DNA from: Streptomyces niphimycinicus
Lineage (GTDB): Bacteria > Actinomycetota > Actinomycetes > Streptomycetales > Streptomycetaceae
Assembly (NCBI RefSeq): GCF_018883605.1
Contig: NZ_JAHLEM010000036.1
Span: 17,812 to 81,811 of the forward strand
DNA: 64,000 nt
Direction: 5' to 3'
Of this stretch, positions 1 to 7,412 are shown in pieces. Numbering within the stretch: position 1 is the first letter of the stretch; each line of letters opens with the position of its first letter. The position numbers were made by a program, and so were the translations under genes. The notes below the pieces were generated by a model that made no database searches, was not told the origin of the DNA, and saw nothing but the letters and a program-made list of their open reading frames with translations.

Positions 1-924
1 CCCTTCCGCTTCACCGACGTGGGCGAGTTCCTGCTGACCAACCCCCATGCCCGGCGCCGGCTCGCGATCGCCGACGAGGTGGTGGGCTACTCCGTCTTCG
101 ACCGCTACCGCCAGTCGGACGGCGATGAGGAGGGGCAGTACGCCGCCCACACCCAGATCGCCTTCCTGACCGTCTGCCTCTCCCTCGCCGACTGGGCGGA
201 GGAGACGCTGGGAGAGAAGCCCGAGCTGTGCGCGGGCCCGAGCTTCGGCCAGCGGGCCGCGGTGACCTACGCGGGGTCCCTGCCGTTCGAGGAGACCGTA
301 CGGCTCACCGCCGAGCTGGCCCGCTGCGAGGAGGAGTACTTCGCGCGGGAGCACCGTGAGGCGGTCACGCACTGCGTGATCCACACCCCCGAGGAGAGCC
401 TGCACAAGGCGCTGGGCGAACTGGACGACGAGGGGGAGTGGCACGACGTCTCCGGCTATATCGACCGGGGCTTCTACCTCGTGTCCCTGCGCGAGCCCGT
501 GCTCGACCGGTTCAAGAAGCGGATCGGCGACCTCGGCGGCTACAACATGTACACCATGTGGCCGCCGGTGCACGCCCCCTCGTTCGGCGATCTGCGCCGC
601 AAGGCGGAGGAGGAGGTCTTCGGCGGCTTCGAGCTGGCCGACCCCAAGCTTCCGGTCGTCTCCGACCAGAACGGCGCGCTGCTGACCGACGCGGAGGGGG
701 TGCGCACCATGCTGCTCGACACCTTCAACTGCCCGATCCGCTGGCCGGACATGGTGGAGACGATGCGGGGCAGCGGCATCACCAAGATCTGCATCTCGGG
801 CCCGGACAATCTCTTCGGCCGGGTGAACAGCACCGGGGAGAACTTCCAGGTCCTGGCCATCGACGCCCGCAAGGCGATGCGCCCGCGCGTCCGTCAGAGG
901 AGCGCTCGCCGGGCGCGGCGGTGA
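1..924 (+). CDS. Stand-alone acyl/malonyl-CoA:ACP transacylase (FabD-like), 5' end outside window
   Basis: The reading frame is open from base 1, so the N-terminus (including the usual FPGQG-type motif) lies upstream; a GTG at 19 is in frame but probably internal. The visible ~307 residues fit the acyltransferase fold: the nucleophile elbow is GPSFG (Ser codon at 241) instead of the common GHSLG, and a candidate catalytic His lies in PPVHAPSFG (about 571). Such enzymes load malonyl or a related extender onto an acyl carrier protein in fatty acid or polyketide synthesis. The missing elbow His puts it in a divergent free-standing group, often linked to polyketide clusters. It suggests, but does not prove, a biosynthetic cluster left of the window. 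A hairpin follows at 982-1003. Confidence 0.72.
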   Translation, partial: PFRFTDVGEFLLTNPHARRRLAIADEVVGYSVFDRYRQSDGDEEGQYAAHTQIAFLTVCLSLADWAEETLGEKPELCAGPSFGQRAAVTYAGSLPFEETVRLTAELARCEEEYFAREHREAVTHCVIHTPEESLHKALGELDDEGEWHDVSGYIDRGFYLVSLREPVLDRFKKRIGDLGGYNMYTMWPPVHAPSFGDLRRKAEEEVFGGFELADPKLPVVSDQNGALLTDAEGVRTMLLDTFNCPIRWPDMVETMRGSGITKICISGPDNLFGRVNSTGENFQVLAIDARKAMRPRVRQRSARRARR

Positions 925-981
925 CGGCCGCTCCGCCCCCGGCCACAGTCGGCCCCGGATCGGCGTCCGCCGTCTGATGGA

Positions 982-1003
982 GGCGCTGCCCTCGGGCAGC
1001 GCC
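982..1003. terminator. Hairpin terminator after the acyltransferase gene
   Basis: A 9-bp GC stem (GGCGCTGCC/GGCAGCGCC) with a 4-nt loop lies between the acyltransferase stop and the TetR promoter. There is no T-run, as is usual in high-GC actinobacteria. Confidence 0.5.
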
Positions 1004-1045
1004 CAGCCGGTCGGACGCCGTCCGTCGTGCCACGCTCCCTTCAAA

Positions 1046-1074
1046 TTGACTGATCGATCTCGAAAGGCTAGTGT
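1046..1074 (+). promoter_or_regulatory. Promoter with overlapping operator of the TetR gene; leaderless transcript likely
   Basis: TTGACT (1046-1051) and TAGTGT (1069-1074) are 17 bp apart, a good actinobacterial -35/-10 pair, and the -10 ends 6 nt before the ATG at 1081, so the mRNA probably starts at the A of the start codon. GACTGATCGATC (1048-1059) overlaps the -35 and resembles the reverse complement of GACTAATCAGTC at 1765-1776 (9 of 12), which suggests autoregulation. Confidence 0.55.
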
Positions 1075-1080
1075 GCCGGT

Positions 1081-1689
1081 ATGGCACGGAGGAAGGAATT
1101 CGACCCCGAGGTCGCGCTGGACGCCGCGATGCGGCTGTTCTGGCGCAATGGCTATGAGGGGACGTCCACCAGCGATCTGGTGGAGGGTCTGGGGATCGCG
1201 CGGGCGAGTCTGTACGGGACCTTCGGGTCCAAGCGCGGACTGTATCTGGCCGCGCTCGACCGCTTTCTCTCCGGTGCCGCCGCGCCGAGCCCGGCCGACA
1301 TCCTGGCGTCGCGTGCGTCCGCCCTGGACGCTGTCCGGGATCTGCTGGAGACCAGCGCGGCGGCCCCGAAACCGGGTACGCCCCAGGGTTGCTTCGCGGT
1401 CAACGCCACGGTGGAGCACGGGGATTCCGACCCCGAGATCTCGCGGCGCCTGGAGGGCAACCGAAGCCGCCTCGAGACCGCGCTCTTCGGTGCGCTGCTG
1501 AGGGCCCGAGCGCAGGGCGAACTGGCGCCCGGCGTCGATCCGAGTTCGGCGGCGACCATGCTGGCCTCGCTCAACAGCGGCCTGAAGGTGCTGTCGTGCG
1601 CGGGCGAGGGCCAGCGCGACCGCATCACCACCACGGTCGACACCGTCATGGCGATGCTGACCTCCCCGGAGGCCGCCGTCACCGGCTGA
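1081..1689 (+). CDS. TetR-family transcriptional regulator
   Basis: This 202-residue protein has a TetR N-terminal HTH (about residues 8-55, with the GLGIARASLYGTFGSK recognition-helix region) and a divergent ligand-binding C-terminal domain. No Shine-Dalgarno sequence precedes the ATG; the -10 box sits 6 nt upstream, which supports leaderless translation from 1081. The neighbour downstream is a truncated alpha/beta hydrolase whose upstream region carries a related operator-like sequence, so the regulator probably controlled that hydrolase as well as itself. The ligand is unknown. Confidence 0.88.
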   Translation: MARRKEFDPEVALDAAMRLFWRNGYEGTSTSDLVEGLGIARASLYGTFGSKRGLYLAALDRFLSGAAAPSPADILASRASALDAVRDLLETSAAAPKPGTPQGCFAVNATVEHGDSDPEISRRLEGNRSRLETALFGALLRARAQGELAPGVDPSSAATMLASLNSGLKVLSCAGEGQRDRITTTVDTVMAMLTSPEAAVTG

Positions 1690-1764
1690 CGGCGGCGATC
1701 CGCGACCGCGCCGACGCGGGAAGACACCCACATCCCTGGGTGTCCCGCGTTTGCCTTAATTCAA

Positions 1765-1776
1765 GACTAATCAGTC
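1765..1776. promoter_or_regulatory. Putative TetR operator GACTAATCAGTC
   Basis: This is an imperfect 12-bp palindrome (half-sites GACTAA and GACTGA) in the gap between the TetR gene and the truncated hydrolase. It resembles the site in the TetR promoter at 1048-1059. It lies 18 nt before the first in-frame ATG of the hydrolase remnant. Confidence 0.4.
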
Positions 1777-1793
1777 CCGAATCATACACCGCG

Positions 1794-2378
1794 ATGGGGG
1801 AGGACTGGGGAGCGGTGGTCGCCTATCAGCTCGCCGCCCGCCACCGTGATCACGTCGCGGCCCTGGTGTTCGCCGAGGCGCTGCTGCCCGGCTTCGGCTT
1901 CGAGGACCACACCGCCCTGACCCGCGAGAATGTCTCGGGCGGGATGTTCCTGTGGCATCTGGGCTTCTATTTCCAGCCGGACGTACCCGAGATGCTGATC
2001 AGCGGGCATGAGTGCGAACTCATCACCTACATGCTGAAGGACGAGCGCAGCTACCCCGACACCGCCACCGCCGACGCGATCGAGGAGTATGTGCGCTGCT
2101 ACTCCATGCCCGGCGGCATCCGCTCGATGCTGGCGATCTACCGGGCGATGCTCGTCGACGCCGAACAGAACCGGCAGGCGGCGCGCACGATGCTGGACAT
2201 TCCGGTGCTGGCGCTCGGCGGCGACGCGTTCATCGGCGACCGGAACGAGGCCCAGATGCGGCTGCTCGCCCACGATGTCACCGGTCATGTCTTCCGGGCC
2301 GGACACGACCTCGCCGAGGAGGTGCCGGACGAGGTGGCCGATGTCCTGCTGCCGTTCCTGGCCGACCGGCTCACCTGA
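1794..2378 (+). pseudogene. Alpha/beta hydrolase (epoxide-hydrolase-like), N-terminally truncated
   Basis: The coding similarity starts at the nucleophile elbow: GEDWGA at residues 2-7 corresponds to the family motif GHDWGG, with His replaced by Glu. The following ~190 residues contain the cap region, a strand ending LALGGD with a candidate acid, and RAGHDLAEE with a candidate catalytic His. About 100 residues that normally precede the elbow, including the oxyanion-hole HG motif, are absent. The frame is open further upstream but there only mirrors the TetR gene in another frame. The gene is therefore best read as a 5'-deleted remnant next to the TetR operator, unless a small hydrolase is made from this ATG. 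Confidence 0.7.
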
Positions 2379-2419
2379 TCCGAAGGCCGCGGACGGGCCG
2401 GGGCCGGTCCTCCACCTCT

Positions 2420-2460
2420 GCGCTCTCTTGTGGTGACTCGGGGCCTGTAGGAGAGTGGCC
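2420..2460. promoter_or_regulatory. 41-nt regulatory element, copy 1 (upstream of the HxlR gene)
   Basis: A 41-nt segment starting GCGCTCTCTTG and ending GAGAGTGGCC matches the segment at 3381-3421 in 31 of 41 positions without gaps. Its core GGTGACTCGGGGCCT corresponds to GGTTACCCGGAAACC in copy 2. It includes the HxlR ribosome-binding site (GTAGGAGAG), so binding here could block both transcription and translation. Confidence 0.5.
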
Positions 2461-2462
2461 CC

Positions 2463-2843
2463 ATGGGCACCAAGCAGTACACCGGCTCGCCCGAGGACGC
2501 CGATCTGATGCGCGCGGACTCCTTGGCGCGGGAGATCTTCGCGGATGTCGCCAACAAGTGGGCATTCCTGATCATCGAGTTCCTCGGGGAACGCACCCTG
2601 CGCTTCAGTGAGTTGCGGAACGAGGTCGAGGGCATCAGCCACAAGATGCTCACCCAGAACCTGCGCATGCTGGAGCGCAACGGCCTGGTCGAACGGAAGG
2701 TCCACCCCACCGTGCCGCCCCGGGTCGAGTACACCCTCACCGAGGCGGGCCGGGCCCTGCGCGCGACGGTCGACGGCATGTGCGGCTGGACCCACACCTA
2801 CCTCGGCCATATCGAGGACTCCCGCCGCCGCTTCGACGGCTGA
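2463..2843 (+). CDS. HxlR-family winged-helix regulator
   Basis: This 126-residue HxlR/DUF24 protein has the typical order: an N-terminal helix, DVANKWAFLII, then the LRFSELRNEVEGISHKMLTQ region with the recognition helix, and a wing around TVPPRVEYTLTEAG. The conserved N-terminal Cys-Pro of redox-sensing members is missing, so a thiol switch is unlikely. The ATG at 2463 is preceded by GTAGGAGAG. It converges on the RidA-like gene, and both genes have the same 41-nt element upstream, which suggests a shared regulon with this protein as the likely binder. Confidence 0.88.
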   Translation: MGTKQYTGSPEDADLMRADSLAREIFADVANKWAFLIIEFLGERTLRFSELRNEVEGISHKMLTQNLRMLERNGLVERKVHPTVPPRVEYTLTEAGRALRATVDGMCGWTHTYLGHIEDSRRRFDG

Positions 2844-2869
2844 TCAGCCTGATCGGGGGCTCACTCGGA

Positions 2870-2907
2870 CCGTGCGGTGGCCCCGCCTCTGCGGGGCCAC
2901 CGCACGG
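2870..2907. terminator. Bidirectional terminator between hxlR and ridA-like genes
   Basis: A perfect 17-bp stem (2870-2886 paired with 2891-2907; starts CCGTGCGGTGG) with a 4-nt loop lies between two convergent genes. Confidence 0.8.
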
Positions 2908-2912
2908 CCACG

Positions 2913-3320
2913 TCAGTCGAGGACCGCGGTGGCCTCGATCTCGACCAGATGCTCGGGGATGTCCAGCGCCGCGACCCCCAGCAGCGTCCCCGGCGGGACC
3001 GGAGTGACCCCCAGCTTCGCGGCGGCCCGGGCCGCCCCCTCCAGGAACAGGGGCATCTTGTCGGGCGTCCAGTCGACGACGTAGACGGTCAGCTTCGCCA
3101 CATCGTCGAAGGAGCCGCCGACCTCGGCCAGGGCGGTGCCGATGTTGAGGTAGCACCGCTCGACCTGAGCGGCGAGGTCACCTTCGCCGACCGTGGCCCC
3201 ATTGGCATCCCAGGCGACCTGCCCGGCGATATGCACCAGCCGCGACCCGGTCGCGATCGACACCTGCCGGTACACCTCGATCTTCGGCAATCCGCTGGGG
3301 TTTACCAGGGTGATGGCCAT
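2913..3320 (-). CDS. RidA/YjgF family protein lacking the canonical arginine
   Basis: The chosen ATG (3320; N-terminus MAITLVNPSG) follows a GGCAGGGA ribosome-binding site and gives 135 residues, the family size; an upstream in-frame ATG would only add a non-homologous tail. RidA proteins are trimeric and, in the canonical group, hydrolyse reactive enamine/imine intermediates using an active-site Arg in a PARS-type loop. Here the matching loop reads PPGTLLGVAAL, with no Arg, while the VEIEATAVL terminal strand is kept. It should therefore belong to a non-RidA subgroup with a different or unknown activity. Three GGT-ACC-type motifs lie upstream at 3393-3472. Confidence 0.85.
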   Translation of the reverse strand: MAITLVNPSGLPKIEVYRQVSIATGSRLVHIAGQVAWDANGATVGEGDLAAQVERCYLNIGTALAEVGGSFDDVAKLTVYVVDWTPDKMPLFLEGAARAAAKLGVTPVPPGTLLGVAALDIPEHLVEIEATAVLD

Positions 3321-3380
3321 GCTTCCCTGCCTTCTCGTCATGGGAGCCCATGGGCTCGCTTCAGCGGAGCCCACGGGGGT

Positions 3381-3421
3381 GCGCTCTCTCTTGGTTACCC
3401 GGAAACCGTAAGAGAGCGGCC
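3381..3421. promoter_or_regulatory. 41-nt regulatory element, copy 2 (upstream of the RidA-like gene)
   Basis: This copy has perfect outer inverted arms CGCTCTCT (3382-3389) and AGAGAGCG (3411-3418) around the core GGTTACCCGGAAACC (3393-3407). It shares 31 of 41 bases with 2420-2460. It sits about 60 bp upstream of the RidA-like start. Confidence 0.5.
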
Positions 3422-3446
3422 GCTGACATGGAAGAACGCACTTTTC

Positions 3447-3472
3447 GGTGACCAGGGAACCTTTTGGTAACC
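3447..3472. promoter_or_regulatory. Additional GGT-ACC-type operator motifs
   Basis: GGTGACCAGGGAACC (3447-3461) matches the core of the 41-nt element (GGTTACCCGGAAACC) at 12 of 15 positions and is followed by GGTAACC (3466-3472). These may be further HxlR sites in the RidA-like promoter. Confidence 0.4.
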
Positions 3473-3507
3473 ATGTAGCCGGGGGCCTCGCGCAGCCACC
3501 GTCCCGG

Positions 3508-3531
3508 TCAGAGGTTCAGAGGTTCAGAGGT
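3508..3531. repeat. Tandem repeat (TCAGAGGT)x3
   Basis: Three perfect tandem 8-mers lie 28 nt beyond the 3' end of the secreted-protein gene (3560). The segment that follows is also repetitive (GGGGTTCAGGGG-like). Confidence 0.7.
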
Positions 3532-3559
3532 TCAACGGGCAGGGGGGCGGGGCAGGGGG

Positions 3560-4990
3560 TCAGGGGTTCAGGGGGAAGCTGACCGACCGGGACTTCTTCC
3601 ACTCGTCGTGCTCCAGGTCCTTGGCCTCGGTGCCGTCCCCGTACAGGTCGGCCGAGCCGCTGTCGGTGATGACCTGGGCGCGGGCGCCGGGCGCCGTGAG
3701 GTCGGGCACGTCCACCACGACCTCCCAGCCGCCCGGGTCGGCCGTCGGCAGGTCGAGCCGCTTGACCGGCTGGTGTCCGGGGACGCCGTCCCAGGAGTAG
3801 AGCGCGTACGGGGCGCTGTTGTCCTCGGCGGCCCAGGAGCCCGCCACGATCAGGTACTGGCCCTTGTCGTTGCGGCGGATGTCGCGCACGCTCAGGCCGC
3901 CGAGGTCGAGGGTGATCGGATCGCCGAAGGTGGCGTGGGTGTCCTTGTCGCTGCCGGACCGGGCCAGTTCGTCGGCGTTGGTGACCGGGACCAGCAGCGC
4001 CTTGCCGCCGTCGGCGGGCGGCACCAGCGGCGCCCGGAAGCCGATGTACGCGGTGGAGCCGGAGCCGGGCGCGAACTCCAGGCCCTCGACGTTGAATCCG
4101 TCGATCTGCTTGGGCACCTGGCCGTCCGCGGTGCCCTTGGCGAAGCCGAGCCGGTCGCCGTTGGCCTTGTCCCAGTCCACCAGGTCCTCGCGCAGGCCCC
4201 GGTACGAGCCGTCGACCTCGAGCTCGGTGTCGGCGCCGGAACCGGAGACGGTGGTGGTGAAGAGGGTGAAGCGGTCCTCCTTCGGCTCGCCGTCCTTGTT
4301 GTTGCCCAGCGAGCCGGTCCAGTAGATGGTGTCGCCGACGCGGGCCGCGGCCTCGATGTCGATCTCCTTGTCGACACCGAGGTCGGAGCCGACGTCCCAG
4401 GTACGCACCGGCGCGCCGGACGTGTCACGGCGGTACAGGCGCAGGACGTTGGACTCGTCGTCGGCGACGACCATGTAGCCGTCGCCGACGTCCACGGCGG
4501 CGGAGGAGTCGCTGGAGCCGGTCAGGTAGCGGGTGTCGGCGGCGTTGCCCACGGAGCCGGAGGCCGCGTAGTGCAGCGTGGTGGTGGCGCTCTTGCCGCC
4601 GAGGCCGTTCACCTTGAGGGTGAGGTCGGTGTAGCCCTTGCCGCGCGCCCGTACGGCCACCTCACGGGTGGCGCCGGTGCCGGTCACCGTGACGTCCCCG
4701 GTCCTGGCGACCGAGCCGTGGGTGGTGGCGGTCGCGGACACGGTGAGCGCGTCCGCGTCGGCGCCGCTCTGGCCGACCTTCACGGCCACCGTCGGGTCGC
4801 CGGTGGCACCGACGGCGCCGGACAGATACGAGGTGGCCGGTTTGATGGTCGGCGTGCCGTAGTCCGCCTTCCCGGCCACCGCGGAGGCCGGGAGCGCGGA
4901 CAGCGTCATGGCGCCGGCCACCAGCGCCAGCGCGGCGGCGTGGACGACCCGGCGGGTACGGCGCGGGGGAGCGGCATGGAACGGGACCAT
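3560..4990 (-). CDS. Secreted protein with DUF3616-like propeller region
   Basis: The ATG at 4990 (GAAGGG upstream) gives 476 residues; the longer frame only adds a non-coding-looking leader. An N-terminal signal peptide is clear: a basic start (PPRRTRRVV), a hydrophobic core (AAALALVAGAMTLSAL) and a probable cleavage after ALPASA. Residues ~45-150 look like an Ig-like beta domain rich in Thr/Val. Residues ~160-476 contain repeated beta-rich blocks (IDIEAAARVGDTIYWTGS, FNVEGLEF, YIGFRAPL) like DUF3616 proteins. It is probably exported to the cell surface or medium. No catalytic motif was recognised, and the gene stands alone. Confidence 0.72.
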   Translation of the reverse strand: MVPFHAAPPRRTRRVVHAAALALVAGAMTLSALPASAVAGKADYGTPTIKPATSYLSGAVGATGDPTVAVKVGQSGADADALTVSATATTHGSVARTGDVTVTGTGATREVAVRARGKGYTDLTLKVNGLGGKSATTTLHYAASGSVGNAADTRYLTGSSDSSAAVDVGDGYMVVADDESNVLRLYRRDTSGAPVRTWDVGSDLGVDKEIDIEAAARVGDTIYWTGSLGNNKDGEPKEDRFTLFTTTVSGSGADTELEVDGSYRGLREDLVDWDKANGDRLGFAKGTADGQVPKQIDGFNVEGLEFAPGSGSTAYIGFRAPLVPPADGGKALLVPVTNADELARSGSDKDTHATFGDPITLDLGGLSVRDIRRNDKGQYLIVAGSWAAEDNSAPYALYSWDGVPGHQPVKRLDLPTADPGGWEVVVDVPDLTAPGARAQVITDSGSADLYGDGTEAKDLEHDEWKKSRSVSFPLNP

Positions 4991-5126
4991 CGTGAGCAAC
5001 CCTTCGTCAGCGGCGGGGCCGGCCGGTGGACCGGCACACCGCCCTGACGATGGATCATTTACGTGGCGGATGCATGAACGACCCCCGAACATAAGCCATT
5101 TCCGGCCAAGGAGGGGGCCGTCGCGG

Positions 5127-6407
5127 TCAGCAGACGCCGTCGCCCGGCTTCGGGTTCCCGAGCCCGAAGAGCGGCCGCAGCCTCAGCCCGGCCCAGGTGC
5201 CCAGGAGGGCGAAGCCGCCCCAGACCCAGCCGTGCAGGCTGCCGGAGGCGATGCCCGCGAGGTAGGCGCCGATGTTGCAGCCGCCCGCCAGCCGGGCGCC
5301 GATGCCCATCAGCACCCCGCCGAGCACCGCCGCGGTCGCCGTCCGCCACGGCACGCCGCGGTGCAGGGTCCAGGTGCCGCCGAGCGCCGCGGCGACGGCC
5401 GCGCCGATCATGATGCCGATGTCGGTGAGACTGGTCTTGTCGGCGAGCACCGGCCCGGCGAGCATCTCCTTGTTCCCGGGCTGCTGCCACCAGCTCCAGC
5501 TCTCCGGGTGGCCGCCGAGCGCGCGCACCAGCTCCGAGCCCCACAGGCTGAAGGCACTGGTGACACCCCAGGCGCCGCCCGAGACGAGCAGCACCCCCGC
5601 GCCCAGTACGGCCAGCGCCAGGGCGCCGACCGCCAGCGGCCAGGAGCCGCGCGGGACACGGGCGGCGGCACCGCGCGCGGAGGGCACCGGACCGATAGGC
5701 GGCGGATTGCGGCGGGCCTGGACGCTGCGGCTGATCAAGGCGATGGCGGCGAGCACGACGATCGTCACCGCCCAGGAGCCGAACCAGCCGATATGGTCCG
5801 CCATGACCACCGGCTCCAGCGACGGCAGGTCCTTCCACAGGTCGAACTGCCAGGCGGCCAGGGTCGCACCAACGATGAAGCCGCCGAGCGTGAGCACGAT
5901 CGACGACTGCCCCGAGCCGACCGCGAAGAGGGTGCCGGAGGCGCAGGCCCCACCGAGCTGCATGCCGACGGCGAAGACGAACGAGCCGATCAGCAGCCCG
6001 AAGCCCAGCGGTCCGCCCGAGGGCGCCGGTACGGACCCGAACAGCCCGGTCTTGGTGCCGATGAGCAGGGCGAACAGCGTGGCCGTGGTGCCGAGCAGCA
6101 GAGTGTGGGCGCGCAGGCCGGTGCCGTTGCCGACGGCGACCAACTGCCGCCAGGCGGAGGTGAAGCCGAAGCGGGAGTGGAAGAGGGCGATTCCCAGGGC
6201 GAGGCCGAGCAGCAGCAGAACGCCGGGCTTGGCCCCGTGGGCGGACCACACATAAGCGGTCAGTGCCGCGCCGAGCAGCCCGGACACGGCGAGCGGCACC
6301 CGGCGCACCGGCGGCGCGGCGGGCGCCTCCGGCCGGGGCACGGAGGTGGGTGCGGGGGACAGCAGTGCGGCGGTCTTCGCTGCCTCGGCGGGCGGGGCGG
6401 TGGTCAC
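5127..6407 (-). CDS. YeeE/YedE-family sulfur-compound transporter (DUF395)
   Basis: This 426-residue membrane protein has about ten hydrophobic segments and the two hallmark Cys motifs: GGACASGTLF in the first half and GGCNIGAYLAG in the second. YeeE/YedE proteins import thiosulfate or related sulfur species through conserved cysteines. An unusual Cys ends the protein (GDGVC). No TusA-like gene follows. Upstream (6519-6602) lies a short ORF with three Cys codons preceded by a -10-like box, which suggests control by cysteine supply. The substrate is inferred from the family. Confidence 0.87.
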   Translation of the reverse strand: MTTAPPAEAAKTAALLSPAPTSVPRPEAPAAPPVRRVPLAVSGLLGAALTAYVWSAHGAKPGVLLLLGLALGIALFHSRFGFTSAWRQLVAVGNGTGLRAHTLLLGTTATLFALLIGTKTGLFGSVPAPSGGPLGFGLLIGSFVFAVGMQLGGACASGTLFAVGSGQSSIVLTLGGFIVGATLAAWQFDLWKDLPSLEPVVMADHIGWFGSWAVTIVVLAAIALISRSVQARRNPPPIGPVPSARGAAARVPRGSWPLAVGALALAVLGAGVLLVSGGAWGVTSAFSLWGSELVRALGGHPESWSWWQQPGNKEMLAGPVLADKTSLTDIGIMIGAAVAAALGGTWTLHRGVPWRTATAAVLGGVLMGIGARLAGGCNIGAYLAGIASGSLHGWVWGGFALLGTWAGLRLRPLFGLGNPKPGDGVC

Positions 6408-6518
6408 GTGCGGACTCCGGAGACGTTCGAAAGGGGGCCATCACGCTGGGCGGGAGGCCCGGCCGGGCGGCGCGGCGCCGGGCGGCGGCGCGCGGTGGGG
6501 AAACCGGCTGGTTCCGGC

Positions 6519-6602
6519 TCAGTGGCGACAGAGGCCGTCGTCGACGCACCACGCCGAGTTCGCGAACAGCGCGAGACACAGCGGGCGGGCGGGTGCGGAC
6601 AT
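6519..6602 (-). CDS. Candidate cysteine leader peptide (27 aa) upstream of the YeeE/YedE gene
   Basis: The ATG at 6602 opens a 27-codon ORF with Cys at positions 9, 19 and 25, ending Leu-Cys-Arg-His-stop. No Shine-Dalgarno sequence is present; TATCCT (minus strand, 6610-6615) ends 7 nt before the ATG, as expected for a leaderless transcript. The ORF lies 111 nt before the transporter start. Leaderless polycysteine short ORFs are known in mycobacteria as cysteine-responsive attenuators of sulfur genes, and the position here fits that. It is too short to be certain from sequence alone. Confidence 0.45.
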   Translation of the reverse strand: MSAPARPLCLALFANSAWCVDDGLCRH

Positions 6603-6611
6603 GGAAACGAG

Positions 6612-6635
6612 GATATGGTCCGGATTTCAAAAACT
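6612..6635. promoter_or_regulatory. Interrupted dyad GGTCC/GGACC in the leader promoter
   Basis: GGTCC and GGACC flank 14 A/T-rich bases in an otherwise very GC-rich interval, overlapping the inferred promoter of the cysteine leader ORF. It is a possible binding site; the regulator is unknown. Confidence 0.3.
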
Positions 6636-6691
6636 GGACCCCGATCTCACCATGTGATCTGTGGGGTCAGCCACAGACGGCTCCCGGACGG

Positions 6692-7279
6692 TCAGTGCCC
6701 GGCCGGTGCCAGATGCGCGCGCTCTCCCTGCGCGCCGAACAGGGTGAGCACCTCCGCGGGCCGGCGCTCGGCACTGCCGATCCAGTGCGGTATGCGGGTG
6801 TCGAACTCCGCCGCCTCCCCGGCTCCGAGCCGGAACTCCCGCTCGCCGAGCACAAATCTGACGTGCCCGTCGAGGACGTAGAACCACTCATATCCCTCGT
6901 GGGTCTGGAGCTTCATCGTGGGTGACCGGTCGGCGGGCGGATAGATCACCTTGTACGCCTGGATGCCGCCGGCCCGCTTGGTCAGCGGCACCAGCACCAG
7001 CCCGGATCGCCGCACCGGCCGCAAGTGGATACGCGGGTCGCCGGTGGGCGGCGCCGCGACGAGATCGTCGAGCGGGACGCCGTGCGCCCGGGCCAGCGGC
7101 AGCAACTGCTCCAGCGTGGGGCGGAGCTTGCCGTTCTCGAGCCGGGACAGGGTGCTCGCCGTGAGGCCGGTCTCCTTCGCGAGCGCCGCCAGCGTGGCAC
7201 TTCGCGCCCGGCGCAGGGCGCGCAGCCGCGGCCCCACTCCGGCCAGCACATCTTCCGCGGGGTTGTCCAGGTTGTCCAT
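6692..7279 (-). CDS. XRE-cupin transcriptional regulator
   Basis: The ATG at 7279 (MDNLDNPAED) gives 195 residues with an XRE HTH at about 15-68 (LRALRRARSATLAALAKETG, then LTASTLSRLENGK) and a C-terminal cupin at about 115-188 (THEGYEWFYVLDGHV, GEAAEFDTRIPHW). Such proteins sense small molecules through the cupin. The gene is divergent from the methyltransferase at 7413, with the palindrome GCGGATCCGC and an adjacent AT-rich dyad in the 133-bp gap, so it probably controls itself and that gene. Confidence 0.88.
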   Translation of the reverse strand: MDNLDNPAEDVLAGVGPRLRALRRARSATLAALAKETGLTASTLSRLENGKLRPTLEQLLPLARAHGVPLDDLVAAPPTGDPRIHLRPVRRSGLVLVPLTKRAGGIQAYKVIYPPADRSPTMKLQTHEGYEWFYVLDGHVRFVLGEREFRLGAGEAAEFDTRIPHWIGSAERRPAEVLTLFGAQGERAHLAPAGH

Positions 7280-7290
7280 GGCCCCATGAT

Positions 7291-7312
7291 GCGGATCCGC
7301 AATTTTTCTTGC
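7291..7312. promoter_or_regulatory. Operator candidates in the XRE-cupin/methyltransferase divergent promoter
   Basis: GCGGATCCGC (7291-7300) is a perfect 10-bp palindrome and overlaps the start of the imperfect dyad GCAATTTTTCTTGC (7299-7312). Both lie 12-33 bp upstream of the XRE-cupin start. Confidence 0.5.
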
Positions 7313-7412
7313 AAGAGCGAAATGGCGGCGCCGAGGCTGTCGGTACATCACCGGCGTCGAAGGCGCGTATCCGATCACGCTCGGCACGCCGGCCGACCAA
7401 GGGGCGACTCAG

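Noticed and set aside
1389..1793. Possible N-terminal extension of the truncated hydrolase
   Set aside because: The in-frame sequence overlaps the TetR gene and has Arg/Gly-rich shadow composition without hydrolase motifs.
3608..5047. 479-codon plus-strand open frame opposite the secreted-protein gene
   Set aside because: It is Gly/Val/Arg-rich with no domain and mirrors the real gene; long antisense frames are expected at this GC content.
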